The translations under genes and the position numbers were made by a program. From Candidatus Collinsella stercoripullorum (GTDB taxonomy: Bacteria > Actinomycetota > Coriobacteriia > Coriobacteriales > Coriobacteriaceae): a stretch of 45,344 bases of DNA. The notes below the pieces were generated by a model that worked only from the letters and a program-made list of their open reading frames with translations, was not told the DNA's origin and ran no database searches. The stretch spans positions 1 through 45,344 of the forward strand of contig DXAO01000012.1 in the NCBI GenBank assembly GCA_019117005.1, given 5' to 3'. Of the stretch, positions 8,435-17,000 are shown piece after piece. The first letter of the stretch is position 1. Each line of letters opens with the position of its first letter.

Positions 8435-9304
8435 ATGTTGAGGAAGATGATCGCCTGCACGGCGGCGCTGGCGCTCGCCGTCACGGTAAGCGGGTGCGGG
8501 ACCGGGCAGCCCGCCGCCGGCTCGGGTTCGGCCGATGCGGGTTCGGGTGGATCCGCGACCGCGGCGTCCCCGCGGGAGGAGCAGGTCACGGTGAAGCAGT
8601 CCACCGATCCGCACACGTGGTACGTGCGGAACTACGTCGGCATGAACGCCGCGTCAGTCGGATACAACGCGCTCGACGGCTCGCGGCGCGACGCGTACGG
8701 TGCCGGGACGCTCAAAGTCATCTACCGCTCCCTTGACGGCTCGTACATCGATTACTCCGAGGGCGATGAGGGTGGGCAGCCCGAATCGCTGGAGGGGTTC
8801 AAGGTCATCGCCCAGGACCTCGCCCCCAACACGGAGCTGAACTACACGTTCCAGCTCGATGAGAACGGGGAGGAGTACGAGAACCTGGTCTCTGTTCAGA
8901 GCTACGAGGAGATCGTGCTGGTCGTCGCCCCCGTCGGGTCGAACGGGACGGCGCCGGACCTCACGGTCACCCAGGCGTCTCCGGACAAGTACACCAGGTA
9001 TGTGAAGGATTACGTGGGGAGGAACCTGGCGACCTGCGGGTACCTGTCCATGGCGGGCACCTACAACGATTCGTACGGCAACGGGTACGTCAAGTTCGAC
9101 ATCACCGCGGACGACGGCTCGTATGTCGATATCAACGACCCGGATGCGCTTGCGGGGTATGTGGTGACGGCGCAGAGCGTCGCACCCAACACGGCGATCA
9201 CCATGGCGTTCATGACCGATTCGAACGGGCAGGAGTACGACAACCTGGTCTCGTCGCAGAGCATCGAGACCATCAACCTCTCGGTGGCGCGGGTTTCCGG
9301 GTAG
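8435..9304 (+). CDS. Two-repeat surface lipoprotein, unknown function
   Basis: A lipoprotein signal ends in VSGC with the lipid cysteine at position 21. A Gly/Ser/Ala-rich linker to about residue 50 follows. Two homologous domains come next (about 58-164 and 183-285). They share YVxxYVGxN near the start, a GY and a DxYG(A/N)G element, DGSYxD, then APNT, and a closing EYxNLVxxQSxExI. This is a clear internal duplication of about 107 residues per copy. AAGGAGG precedes the ATG. It sits in a unit with the MerR-like regulator and a membrane protein. It could bind an extracellular ligand or polymer. The domain is not one I can name. Confidence 0.8.
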   Translation: MLRKMIACTAALALAVTVSGCGTGQPAAGSGSADAGSGGSATAASPREEQVTVKQSTDPHTWYVRNYVGMNAASVGYNALDGSRRDAYGAGTLKVIYRSLDGSYIDYSEGDEGGQPESLEGFKVIAQDLAPNTELNYTFQLDENGEEYENLVSVQSYEEIVLVVAPVGSNGTAPDLTVTQASPDKYTRYVKDYVGRNLATCGYLSMAGTYNDSYGNGYVKFDITADDGSYVDINDPDALAGYVVTAQSVAPNTAITMAFMTDSNGQEYDNLVSSQSIETINLSVARVSG

Positions 9305-9328
9305 GGAGAGGCGGCCCGGGCCGGCCGT

Positions 9329-9544
9329 CTAGAACTCGATGAGCTCGCGCACCTGCGTGTCGAGCGCATGCGCGATGCGGATGAGGACGTCGACCCCGAC
9401 ATCGGCCGCTCCCGTCTCGATCTTCCAGAGATAGGAGCGGCTGATGCCCGTCATCAGGGCGAGCTGCCGCTGCGAGATGCCCTGCTCACCTCGGAGCTCC
9501 CGGATGCGGGACCCCAGCTTCCTCTTTTCGCGCACGTTATCCAT
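9329..9544 (-). CDS. XRE-family repressor of the GTPase/ATPase island
   Basis: A 71-residue single-domain Cro/C1-type regulator. Five helices are recognisable: LGSRIRELRGEQGISQRQLA, then MTGISRSYLWKIETGAA and VDVLIRIAHALDTQVRELI. It is divergent from the GTPase operon. Its start is preceded by overlapping divergent promoters and by the 18-bp palindrome GGCTCTCTATAGAGAGCC (9577-9594). A second copy of this palindrome sits at the likely GTPase promoter. By position it is the regulator of the island and of itself. The reading frame is complete and there is no strong Shine-Dalgarno site. Confidence 0.85.
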   Translation of the reverse strand: MDNVREKRKLGSRIRELRGEQGISQRQLALMTGISRSYLWKIETGAADVGVDVLIRIAHALDTQVRELIEF

Positions 9545-9561
9545 GCTTCGAGCATACGTGC

Positions 9562-9594
9562 GGTATAGTGTGAAATGGCTCTCTATAGAGAGCC
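9562..9594. promoter_or_regulatory. Divergent promoter and operator 1 (perfect 18-bp palindrome)
   Basis: GGTATAGT at 9562-9569 contains a -10 hexamer for each strand (TATAGT rightward, TATACC leftward). Immediately right lies the perfect palindrome GGCTCTCTATAGAGAGCC (9577-9594), seven bases after the rightward -10. It would cover the rightward start site and the upstream part of the xre promoter. Confidence 0.65.
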
Positions 9595-9806
9595 GGTAGG
9601 GGTATGACTGGATGCGCGGGCTACTATGGGCTCGGCAGGCTCACGTCGTCTTTTTTTGGATTTCGGCTGCTTGCAGTGGTCCCAACGGGGACTGGAACGC
9701 AAAGCCATTCCCCGGACAAGTCCTGCGGTCGTTATCAGGCGACAAGGCGCCTCCGTACGGTAAGAGACGCTCGGGGGTGCGGAGAGTTCCATCTTACCTT
9801 GTGCGA
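9595..9806 (+). other. Leader region between the two operators
   Basis: About 210 bases lie between the two operator copies. An in-frame extension of the GTPase frame exists from an ATG at 9604, but the encoded residues do not resemble the conserved domain and base use is not coding-like. A T7 run at about 9650 is visible. I see no supported gene; it may be an untranslated leader or a small RNA. Confidence 0.35.
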
Positions 9807-9836
9807 TATGATGATGGCGGCTCTCTACAGAGAGCG
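9807..9836 (+). promoter_or_regulatory. GTPase operon promoter and operator 2
   Basis: TATGAT (9807-9812) is followed six bases later by GGCTCTCTACAGAGAGCG (9819-9836), which differs from operator 1 at two of 18 positions. The order (TGCG, -10, operator over the start site) repeats that at 9564-9594. No good -35 is seen, as expected for a regulated promoter. Confidence 0.6.
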
Positions 9837-9858
9837 CGAATCGAGGTTTGGGGGCACC

Positions 9859-12375
9859 TTGGCGGCAATCAGGATCATCAGCAACCCGTATCATCGTTCC
9901 GTTGTGTTTATGAGCAAGCTCAATGGGAACTGGACGCCTCTGGGGGACGGAAACAATCCGAACAGCAAGTTGCTGTCTCGAAAGTATGCCAACGGCTTCT
10001 TCCCGTTTAAGGCTCGCGAGGTGATCGACCAGGTTCTCGTCGAGTATGCCTATGGGAATGAATCCGTCGAGATAGAGTTCGAGGGCCCAGATGATGAATG
10101 GGTAGAGCTCTCAAATGTCTGTGCTTCCGCTGATTTGAGGAATCGGGTCAATCTTGAGCGAGGGAACCGCTTTCTTATTAATGCGCGGGATATCCTCAGA
10201 GAGGTTCGCGGCCAGTTCGATGACGTATACCCGATTGTCGCGAACGAGCTCGATAAAATACCGGAGGCGTCTAATCTTCTCTCGATGTTTCGTGCGGCAT
10301 CGGGAAACGATGTGCCGATTTGCGTTGTGGGAAACTACAGCTCGGGTAAATCGACGTTCATCAATGCCCTGCTTGGTATCGAATTGCTTCCGAGCGGTGA
10401 CAAACCCTTAACTTCCCGTGTTTTCCGTATCGAGCGTTCGGGACAGCCCGACCGTGCGGCGATCGAGATCGATTACCTTGGCGGAGTCCTGAACGTGAAT
10501 TTCGGAGCGCGTAGCACATCAATCAAGGCACCTTCGGATTCCGGGGAACTCGTACGCGAACTTCATGCCGCCATTCCCGATCGGAACGACGAGCCTATTC
10601 TCAGTCGAATGCGAACCGCACTTGATGTGATTAACAGAAAGTCGCGGGGCGAAGAATTGCTCGGAGATTTGGTGACCGTGCAAGCTCCTTACGAGCGTGC
10701 TCCATGGATGCAAGACAAGAATCTCGTTATTTTCGATACTCCGGGGTCAAACTCCAGCTCCAATGAGCACCACTTGCAAATCCTCAGAGACGCGATGCGT
10801 GGGATGTCAGACGGCTTGCCCGTATATGTTTGCGAGTATAGTTCGATCGACAGCACTGATAATGCTGAGCTTTACAACCAGATAAGGCAAATCGACGCTC
10901 TCGATGAGCGCTTTGCGATGATCGTGGTCAATAAGGCGGACGCAGCCGATCTTCCTGAGGATGGCTGGCGTGAAGGCGATGAGGAAGATCTCATGGCCAC
11001 GGCGGTTGTTCACAACCTGTTCGCTCAGGGCGCCTTCTTTGTTTCCTCGATTATGGGGTTGGGTGCCAAATTGGACGGTAGGCTCTGCGACCGGCATTAT
11101 GCGCGATGCTACCGTCAGCTCCTCAACAGTTTCCAAGATCCCTCCGACCGGTTCTATACCAGGTTGTATATCTATGACTTGATGCCTGAACAACAGAAGG
11201 CGGAAATGCTGGAAGAGGCCGCTGGGCTTCCCGATAGGGTTTATGCGAACAGTGGGCTGTACAGTATCGAATGCGGAATTGAGGACTTTGCGACGAAATA
11301 TTCCGTATACAACAAGTGCTACAGGTCCGATGAGTTGTTCGACGGGCTCATCATCCTGGTTGATAAGGTTCTTGAGGCGAAGTCCGATCGGCTCACTGAG
11401 CTCAAGCGCCTGAGTGAAGAGGAGTTTTCCGAGATAAAAAGCGGTTGGATTCGCAGTCTGCATGATGAGGCCGGAAGCCTTCGAAGCGATATGAACGCGG
11501 GCTATATGCCGCATATGGATGGACGGGATTATCTAGCGGCCGTGAATCTCACAATGGATGAGATCAACGATTGGGAGAATGGACTCTCCAAAGTCCAGCA
11601 CGAGAAGGGCAGGATTGACGAGAAGATCGATGCGGCTCGGACTGCACGCGCGTTTGCGGCAAAACGGCTCGGAGATCGCTTCACAAACATACTGGATACT
11701 CGAGATATCATGGGTTTTTGCGATCTCGCATCCGGATTTATGAGCGATGCATCAAAAGCGATTGAAGCCCTTGCCGAGGCTAGAGGAGCTCAGAGCGAGG
11801 CTGATCGCTTCGTTTCAGAGGATCTTCTCGCCCTGATTCGCGAGCATTTCGATAAGGGGTTGGATTCCGGGATGCGTTCCGTCGATGAGGAGTCGAAGGC
11901 CTATTGGAATGCCTGTGCCGAGCGCTGCCGATCCCAGCTTCTGGATTTCATCTCCGACGGGGAGTTTGCGAGCGAAGGCAAACAGGGCTTGCTTAGAACG
12001 ATCATCATGGAGTTCCGCACGCTTGGCTTAGAGGATTCCGCTCCGGAGATTATGGACATACGACTACCGTTCAACCCCGACAGGCTATGGAAAGCCCCTG
12101 TTTTCCTACAGCACAACATGGAGTTGCGACGCCGAATCGAGCGTTGGCGCGATGTGATACAGCGTTCTCATCAGAGCGTCTTCAATCATTGGCTGGATGA
12201 CTTGGAAACCGAGCTGGTAAACGGAATCGTCGATCTCAATCCAGAACTTCGCAAGAAATACGAGGATATTCGAGAAACCGAGAGAGACCTCGATAATCTG
12301 CGCTTCAGGCGAGACCGTTTGAAGCGCGCTGAAGAGAACGTGTCTTCATATATGGCGTGGCGTGGAGAGGAGTAG
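9859..12375 (+). CDS. Dynamin-like large GTPase
   Basis: With a TTG start at 9859 the protein has 838 residues. After a short N-terminal module (SNPYHRSVVF, FFPFKAREVID, about 1-100) comes a dynamin-type G domain: P-loop GNYSSGKST (158-166), DTPGS (G3, from 293) and NKAD (G4, 358-361). The second half is helical with coiled-coil-like stretches (about 500-620 and 760-838), typical of stalk regions. I chose TTG because homology begins at IRIISNPY and operator 2 with its -10 lies just upstream. An ATG at 9808 would overlap that -10. The stop is three bases before the ATPase start. Codon use is more AT-rich than in flanking genes. Bacterial dynamin-like proteins act on membranes and some in phage defence; its role here is inferred only from context. 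Confidence 0.85.
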   Translation: MAAIRIISNPYHRSVVFMSKLNGNWTPLGDGNNPNSKLLSRKYANGFFPFKAREVIDQVLVEYAYGNESVEIEFEGPDDEWVELSNVCASADLRNRVNLERGNRFLINARDILREVRGQFDDVYPIVANELDKIPEASNLLSMFRAASGNDVPICVVGNYSSGKSTFINALLGIELLPSGDKPLTSRVFRIERSGQPDRAAIEIDYLGGVLNVNFGARSTSIKAPSDSGELVRELHAAIPDRNDEPILSRMRTALDVINRKSRGEELLGDLVTVQAPYERAPWMQDKNLVIFDTPGSNSSSNEHHLQILRDAMRGMSDGLPVYVCEYSSIDSTDNAELYNQIRQIDALDERFAMIVVNKADAADLPEDGWREGDEEDLMATAVVHNLFAQGAFFVSSIMGLGAKLDGRLCDRHYARCYRQLLNSFQDPSDRFYTRLYIYDLMPEQQKAEMLEEAAGLPDRVYANSGLYSIECGIEDFATKYSVYNKCYRSDELFDGLIILVDKVLEAKSDRLTELKRLSEEEFSEIKSGWIRSLHDEAGSLRSDMNAGYMPHMDGRDYLAAVNLTMDEINDWENGLSKVQHEKGRIDEKIDAARTARAFAAKRLGDRFTNILDTRDIMGFCDLASGFMSDASKAIEALAEARGAQSEADRFVSEDLLALIREHFDKGLDSGMRSVDEESKAYWNACAERCRSQLLDFISDGEFASEGKQGLLRTIIMEFRTLGLEDSAPEIMDIRLPFNPDRLWKAPVFLQHNMELRRRIERWRDVIQRSHQSVFNHWLDDLETELVNGIVDLNPELRKKYEDIRETERDLDNLRFRRDRLKRAEENVSSYMAWRGEE

Positions 12376-12378
12376 CCG

Positions 12379-15300
12379 ATGGGCATCAAGAGCGTGGTCA
12401 AGAAAGCGGCGGGAAAAGCCGGAGATGCTGTTTCCAAGCTTTCATCGCTGAGCCCTGAGCAGCTACGGGAAATCGAAAGGGAGCGCGCGGAGTATCTGTC
12501 TGCGATGCCGTCTCCGGATGACCCGACGGCGATCGAGTTGACCAGTCGCTTGGTTGCCGCTGCCGGTGTCGAGATCTTCGATGCGTATCTTCCACAGATA
12601 GACAGACTGTATCTACCGGTAGAAAGTGCTGCGGAATATGATTCGCCGTTTGACGATGCGAGAAACATCCGGTTTATCAACATTACGAAATGGGTGACTG
12701 ACGCCGATGAAAACAGCCTTGAGAAGCTGGTGAACGTCTACGACGTTCTCTCGAATGAGCAGTGCAACATCGCTCTCGTCTTTCACCGTACGATGAAGGA
12801 GACGAAGGTATTCCTTGCCGTGGTGAATACCCTGAATGCGGATAACAATGTGGACGTCGATTCTTTTGCTCGTCGCATTGAGGCGGCATTGCGGGGGAAT
12901 TTCCCTGGTTCCGAGTGGAGCGGCGGGGTGTTCTCAGGCCGGATTCCGTGTCTGCGGAATATGCGGGATATGTCAGTTGCCGCGGTCTCCAATATCCCGA
13001 CCGAGAAATCGGAGAGGTTTGCAAGCCAGACAATCGAAAAGCTGCTTGACGGGGTTGTTCCTCGTAATCGATCTGAGGAATACTGCCTCGTGTTGCTTGC
13101 GACGCCTGCCTCTGATTTGGAGGAGCGAAAGGCACGCCTGGAGCAGCTATATACCGGACTGGCACCCTATGCGTCGTGGCAGACGTCGTTCACATATCAG
13201 GAGTCCAAGGCATCCGGATCGTCGGCGACGGTGGGTGTGAACGCTGGATTGAGTATCGGAAGGCAAGCGGGAAGCAACCAGTCCCTGAGCAGCGGAGATA
13301 CCATTTCCGCTTCCGAGAGCCAAGCACTGACCCAGTCTGAGAACGAGTCATTGCAGCAGAGTACATCTGCTTCTGAGACGGATTCCACATCACGTAGCGA
13401 AGGGACGTCGGAGTCTACGAGTGATACCGATACGGTTGGATTCGGTCTTTCGGCGGGCAAGTCAATTGGCGGAAGCCTTGGGGCCAGTGTGGGGGCTAAC
13501 GGAACGGGGGCAGAAGCGTCTGTAAACGGAAGCCTGTATGGCAGCATGAGCGCAAACTATAGCCATTCTCACGGCAGAGTTCGGGGGGTCAATACAACGG
13601 ACACTGTTGGGAGGAGCCTGACCAAGGGCGTGACAGACTCTATCGGGCGGAGCACCGGGCAAGCGGTGTCTAATACCTTGGGAAGGGCGGTTACACGCTC
13701 TCTCACGAATACGGTTGGAGCGTTTGCGAGCACGAGCTTAGGGGGGAATTTCGGAGTCAATTTCGCCCGTTCTTCTACATTTACCGCCACCATCGGTAAG
13801 AACGAAGGAATAAACCAAACCCATGTCAACTACTCTATCAAGCATGCACTCGAGATTCTCGATAAGCAGATGGCGCGTTTGGAGCAAGGTGTCGCGCTCG
13901 GCCTGTGGGATTTCGCGGCATACGTCGTGAGCGAGGATTCAGTTACCGCTGATAATGTCGCCCACACGTATTTGGCTCTCACGCAAGGTGAGGACTCCTT
14001 CATGACGAAGGCGTCTGTCAACGTTTGGCGCGGCGATATCGATGAGGATTCGTCGGCTGCAACGATCTGCGATTATCTACGCGATCTCCGACATCCCATT
14101 TTTGCGCTTCATCCCGACATCGTGGAGCGACAGCCCAACGTGTTGCCGTATCCCGCAATCGTTTCCGCCACGGCGACGCTTACGGGAAAAGAACTCGCAC
14201 GCTCGCTTAATTTCCCCAAGAGGTCGGTGGCGGGGCTGCCTGTGTTTGGATGTGCGAGCTTCGGAAGGAACGTCTCCATATCCGATGAACGTCCCCGCGA
14301 CATGAGCATCAAGCTGGGGTCGATATATCACATGCATCGCGAAGAGCCATCAGACGTCAGGCTCGATAGGGATTCCCTGACTTCCCATGTTTTCGTGACG
14401 GGAAGCACGGGAGCGGGCAAGAGCAACGCTGTGTACCGGCTTCTCGAGGAGGCATCCCGCGAAGAAGTTGGTTTCCTCATCGTCGAGCCTGCAAAAGGCG
14501 AGTATAAGGACGTCTTCGGAACCGATGGGGATGTTCACGTTTTCGGGACGAACCCCGCGTACGCTCCGCTATTGCGTCTCAATCCCTTCAGCTTTCCTGA
14601 AGGGATCCATGTGTTGGAGCACGTGGATCGATTGGTCGAGCTATTCAATGTATGCTGGCCCATGTATGCGGCGATGCCAGCGGTGCTGAAAAGTGCGGTA
14701 GAGCGGTCGTACGAGGATTGCGGATGGAACCTGGTTTCATCTGACAATCCCTATGGAAGCGGGCTATACCCCTGCTTCGCCGATGTCGCTCGCAACGTAC
14801 GCGAGATCATTGACTCAAGCGAATACGATGCCGAGAACAAGGGGGCCTACAAGGGATCTCTGCTGACGCGGCTCACCTCTCTTACCACGGGGATTAACGG
14901 GATGGTCTTCAGCTCCGAAGAGATTCCCCAGGAGGAATTGTTCGACGGGAAGACTGTGGTCGATTTGAGCCGCGTCGGCTCCGGCGAGACGAAGTCGCTC
15001 CTTATGGGCATCATCGTTCTAAAACTGCAGGAGCGGCGCATGACTCAGGATATTCCGCACAACTCCTGCTTGCGTCATCTTACCGTTCTTGAGGAGGCTC
15101 ACAATCTGCTTCGGCGGGCTTCGGCGGATCAGTCGGCGGAAGGTGGCAATCTGTTGGGGAAGAGCGTGGAGATGCTCGCCAACTCCATCGCTGAGATGCG
15201 AACCTATGGAGAGGGTTTCATCATCGCCGATCAGGCTCCGGGTTTGCTGGACGCATCCGTCATTCGAAATGCCAACACCAAGATTGTGCTGCGGTTACCT

Positions 15301-15927
15301 GAAGGTGGAGATCGTTCGTTGGTGGGCGGTTCCGAAGCGCTTACTGATTCTCAGATCGCCGAGCTCGCGCGCCTCCCTCGAGGGGTCGCCGCCGTCTATC
15401 AGAATGATTGGATTGAAGCCGTGCTGTGCAAAATCGATAAGGCCGAGCATGGTGAAGGTCGCTATATATACCAGCCTGAGAGTATGGCGGATAGCGAGCA
15501 GGACGCTGGGGATGCTCTGGCAATCGCCGCACTGCTGAGCAGCTGCGAGCGTGTTTCCGGGGAGGATCGGCTGCACGATTTGCGTCTTCGGATGAAGGCG
15601 GTTCGCTTGGATGCTTCTTTGCAGGTAGCGGTGATGCGCCTGGTCGCCATTCCTCCTGAAAAACCCAAGATGACCAAGCTCGCTCCAATTATCGGGGCGC
15701 TATTCCCTGAGGTTCGAGATGCTGCCCTGCGTGCTATCGAGCGCGGGGGAGAGGCGGTTGAGTGGACCGCTGCCGCTCGGAACGAACTGAGAGGCCAATT
15801 CGCACAGGATGTTCCAAGTCAAGTGGAGCGTGACGTCATTCAGGCCATATTCGTTCAGATTCTCTATGTGGAAAACAAAGATATCGCCGCATTGGAAAGG
15901 TGGACAAAAGAAGGGAGGCTTTGGTGA
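12379..15927 (+). CDS. HerA/DUF87-type ATPase with Ser/Gly-rich insert
   Basis: A 1182-residue protein. An N-terminal alpha/beta region (about 1-270) is followed by a Ser/Gly/Thr-rich, repetitive stretch (about 275-480; many SxS and GxSxG patterns), then a helical link. A RecA-like motor of the HerA/FtsK class follows: Walker A GSTGAGKS at 675-682, VEPAKGEYKDVFG, Walker B LTVLEEAH at 901-908, and an IADQAP segment. A helical domain ends the protein. Such motors move DNA or protein through a hexameric ring. The insert is unusual and could be a flexible or membrane-active arm. The gene starts three bases after the GTPase stop and its stop overlaps the toxin start, so all are co-translated. No transmembrane helix is obvious. 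Function is not known. Confidence 0.85.
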   Translation: MGIKSVVKKAAGKAGDAVSKLSSLSPEQLREIERERAEYLSAMPSPDDPTAIELTSRLVAAAGVEIFDAYLPQIDRLYLPVESAAEYDSPFDDARNIRFINITKWVTDADENSLEKLVNVYDVLSNEQCNIALVFHRTMKETKVFLAVVNTLNADNNVDVDSFARRIEAALRGNFPGSEWSGGVFSGRIPCLRNMRDMSVAAVSNIPTEKSERFASQTIEKLLDGVVPRNRSEEYCLVLLATPASDLEERKARLEQLYTGLAPYASWQTSFTYQESKASGSSATVGVNAGLSIGRQAGSNQSLSSGDTISASESQALTQSENESLQQSTSASETDSTSRSEGTSESTSDTDTVGFGLSAGKSIGGSLGASVGANGTGAEASVNGSLYGSMSANYSHSHGRVRGVNTTDTVGRSLTKGVTDSIGRSTGQAVSNTLGRAVTRSLTNTVGAFASTSLGGNFGVNFARSSTFTATIGKNEGINQTHVNYSIKHALEILDKQMARLEQGVALGLWDFAAYVVSEDSVTADNVAHTYLALTQGEDSFMTKASVNVWRGDIDEDSSAATICDYLRDLRHPIFALHPDIVERQPNVLPYPAIVSATATLTGKELARSLNFPKRSVAGLPVFGCASFGRNVSISDERPRDMSIKLGSIYHMHREEPSDVRLDRDSLTSHVFVTGSTGAGKSNAVYRLLEEASREEVGFLIVEPAKGEYKDVFGTDGDVHVFGTNPAYAPLLRLNPFSFPEGIHVLEHVDRLVELFNVCWPMYAAMPAVLKSAVERSYEDCGWNLVSSDNPYGSGLYPCFADVARNVREIIDSSEYDAENKGAYKGSLLTRLTSLTTGINGMVFSSEEIPQEELFDGKTVVDLSRVGSGETKSLLMGIIVLKLQERRMTQDIPHNSCLRHLTVLEEAHNLLRRASADQSAEGGNLLGKSVEMLANSIAEMRTYGEGFIIADQAPGLLDASVIRNANTKIVLRLPEGGDRSLVGGSEALTDSQIAELARLPRGVAAVYQNDWIEAVLCKIDKAEHGEGRYIYQPESMADSEQDAGDALAIAALLSSCERVSGEDRLHDLRLRMKAVRLDASLQVAVMRLVAIPPEKPKMTKLAPIIGALFPEVRDAALRAIERGGEAVEWTAAARNELRGQFAQDVPSQVERDVIQAIFVQILYVENKDIAALERWTKEGRLW

Positions 15928-16448
15928 GTGGGTTGAGGCATTCTGAAGTTCGGGGGGTTCGCGAGTCGTCGGATATCCCCCATGCGTCTGCCTCGTTCGA
16001 TCCCGACGCTCGTCTTGAGCGACCCGGCGCTGCCCCTGCACAAGAGCTGCGTGGCTTCTCGCCGGACGAGCGGGTGGAGTGGAATGGAGAGCACCATGGA
16101 GGGGCGTATAAAGATGTTTTCGTCCCTGGGAGGGGCGAGGACGTCGAGGTCCACCATATGCCCGCCAACGAGGTGAATGGGCTGGAGTTTCAAGATGGGC
16201 CGACTATCTCGATGGATAAGCTCGATCATAGACAAACAGCGGGATGGGGCAATTCTAAAGAAGCTCGCGAGTATCGCGCTCAGCAGCGAGAGCTGATTGA
16301 AGCAGGGGATTTCAAGAGTGCAATCAAGATGGATATCGATGATATTCATAGCAAGTTCGGGGACAAGTACGACGGCGCCATTCAGGAGATGCTTGATTAT
16401 GCGGAGGGCGCAGGCTTTATTCCCGATCAGGAAGGGTTGATGGAATGA
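15924..16448 (+). CDS. Predicted nuclease toxin with VHHMP motif
   Basis: The GTG start at 15924 has GGGAGG upstream and overlaps the ATPase stop (GTGA). The protein has 174 residues. The first 60 are polar and poorly structured. The rest carries EVHHMPANEV (His 77-78), a DHRQT motif (101-105), AREYRAQQRELIEAGDF and a DIDDI acidic helix. The paired histidines and later H/Q and acidic residues recall C-terminal domains of polymorphic toxins in the HNH/endonuclease VII group or the Ntox15 type. I cannot fix the family by eye. There is no signal peptide or delivery domain, so it is a free-standing toxin domain. The next gene overlaps it and looks like its immunity partner. Confidence 0.65.
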   Translation: MSGLRHSEVRGVRESSDIPHASASFDPDARLERPGAAPAQELRGFSPDERVEWNGEHHGGAYKDVFVPGRGEDVEVHHMPANEVNGLEFQDGPTISMDKLDHRQTAGWGNSKEAREYRAQQRELIEAGDFKSAIKMDIDDIHSKFGDKYDGAIQEMLDYAEGAGFIPDQEGLME

Positions 16449-16834
16449 CTAGGATAATCGCGGTTCCCCTGAAACGGGTCGGAGAGATCGCATTCGGCAT
16501 GAGTCCGGCTGATGTTCGTGAAACGGTCGGCCTGCCGTTTACTTCATTCATGAAGACTCCGGCGAGCGCTTGCCCTACCGATGACTTCGGGTCGTTTCAT
16601 GTTTATTACAACGCAGATGAGGCATGTGAGGCAGTGGAGATCTTTTCAGAGATCGAGGTGGAGGTTTCTGGAAAGTTGGTTTTCCCGACCAGTTTGGAGA
16701 GTGCGCTCGAGGCTCTGCCTTCTCTTGTCCCGGATGGAGACGGGCTCATCTCCACAGAGGCGTCCGTCGGTATCTATGCTCCAGATGGGGTTATGGAGAG
16801 TATTCTGTTTGGAGTGAAGGACTATTATTCCTAG
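16445..16834 (+). CDS. Putative immunity protein
   Basis: A 129-residue soluble protein whose ATG overlaps the toxin stop (ATGA). It has GMSPADVRETVGLPF, DDFGSFHVYYNADEACEAVE and an acidic beta-rich middle (ISTEASVGIYAPDGVMESI). Small acidic beta-rich proteins directly after a nuclease toxin are commonly immunity proteins, and the GMS..VR...G.PF opening is similar to predicted immunity families. Calculated by eye, acidic residues outnumber basic ones, which fits binding to a basic nuclease. This call depends mainly on position. Confidence 0.55.
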   Translation: MTRIIAVPLKRVGEIAFGMSPADVRETVGLPFTSFMKTPASACPTDDFGSFHVYYNADEACEAVEIFSEIEVEVSGKLVFPTSLESALEALPSLVPDGDGLISTEASVGIYAPDGVMESILFGVKDYYS

Positions 16835-17000
16835 GCGCTTCGAATGTGAAGCCCTGTAGCACAGCCTGCATGGAGCGCGGGCGCTATCGGCGAAATGATC
16901 TCTGAGACGAGGCGTCTTAAGCGCGGTCGGCGCATTCACGGTTCTCCGGGGATGGGCGAGTGCGGTCTCTTCCCATCGCCCGCCGCTACAATAGGGGGCG

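Noticed and set aside
9612..10010. 132-residue frame overlapping the GTPase start
   Set aside because: No domain, no Shine-Dalgarno site, and it crosses operator 2 and the conserved start of the GTPase.
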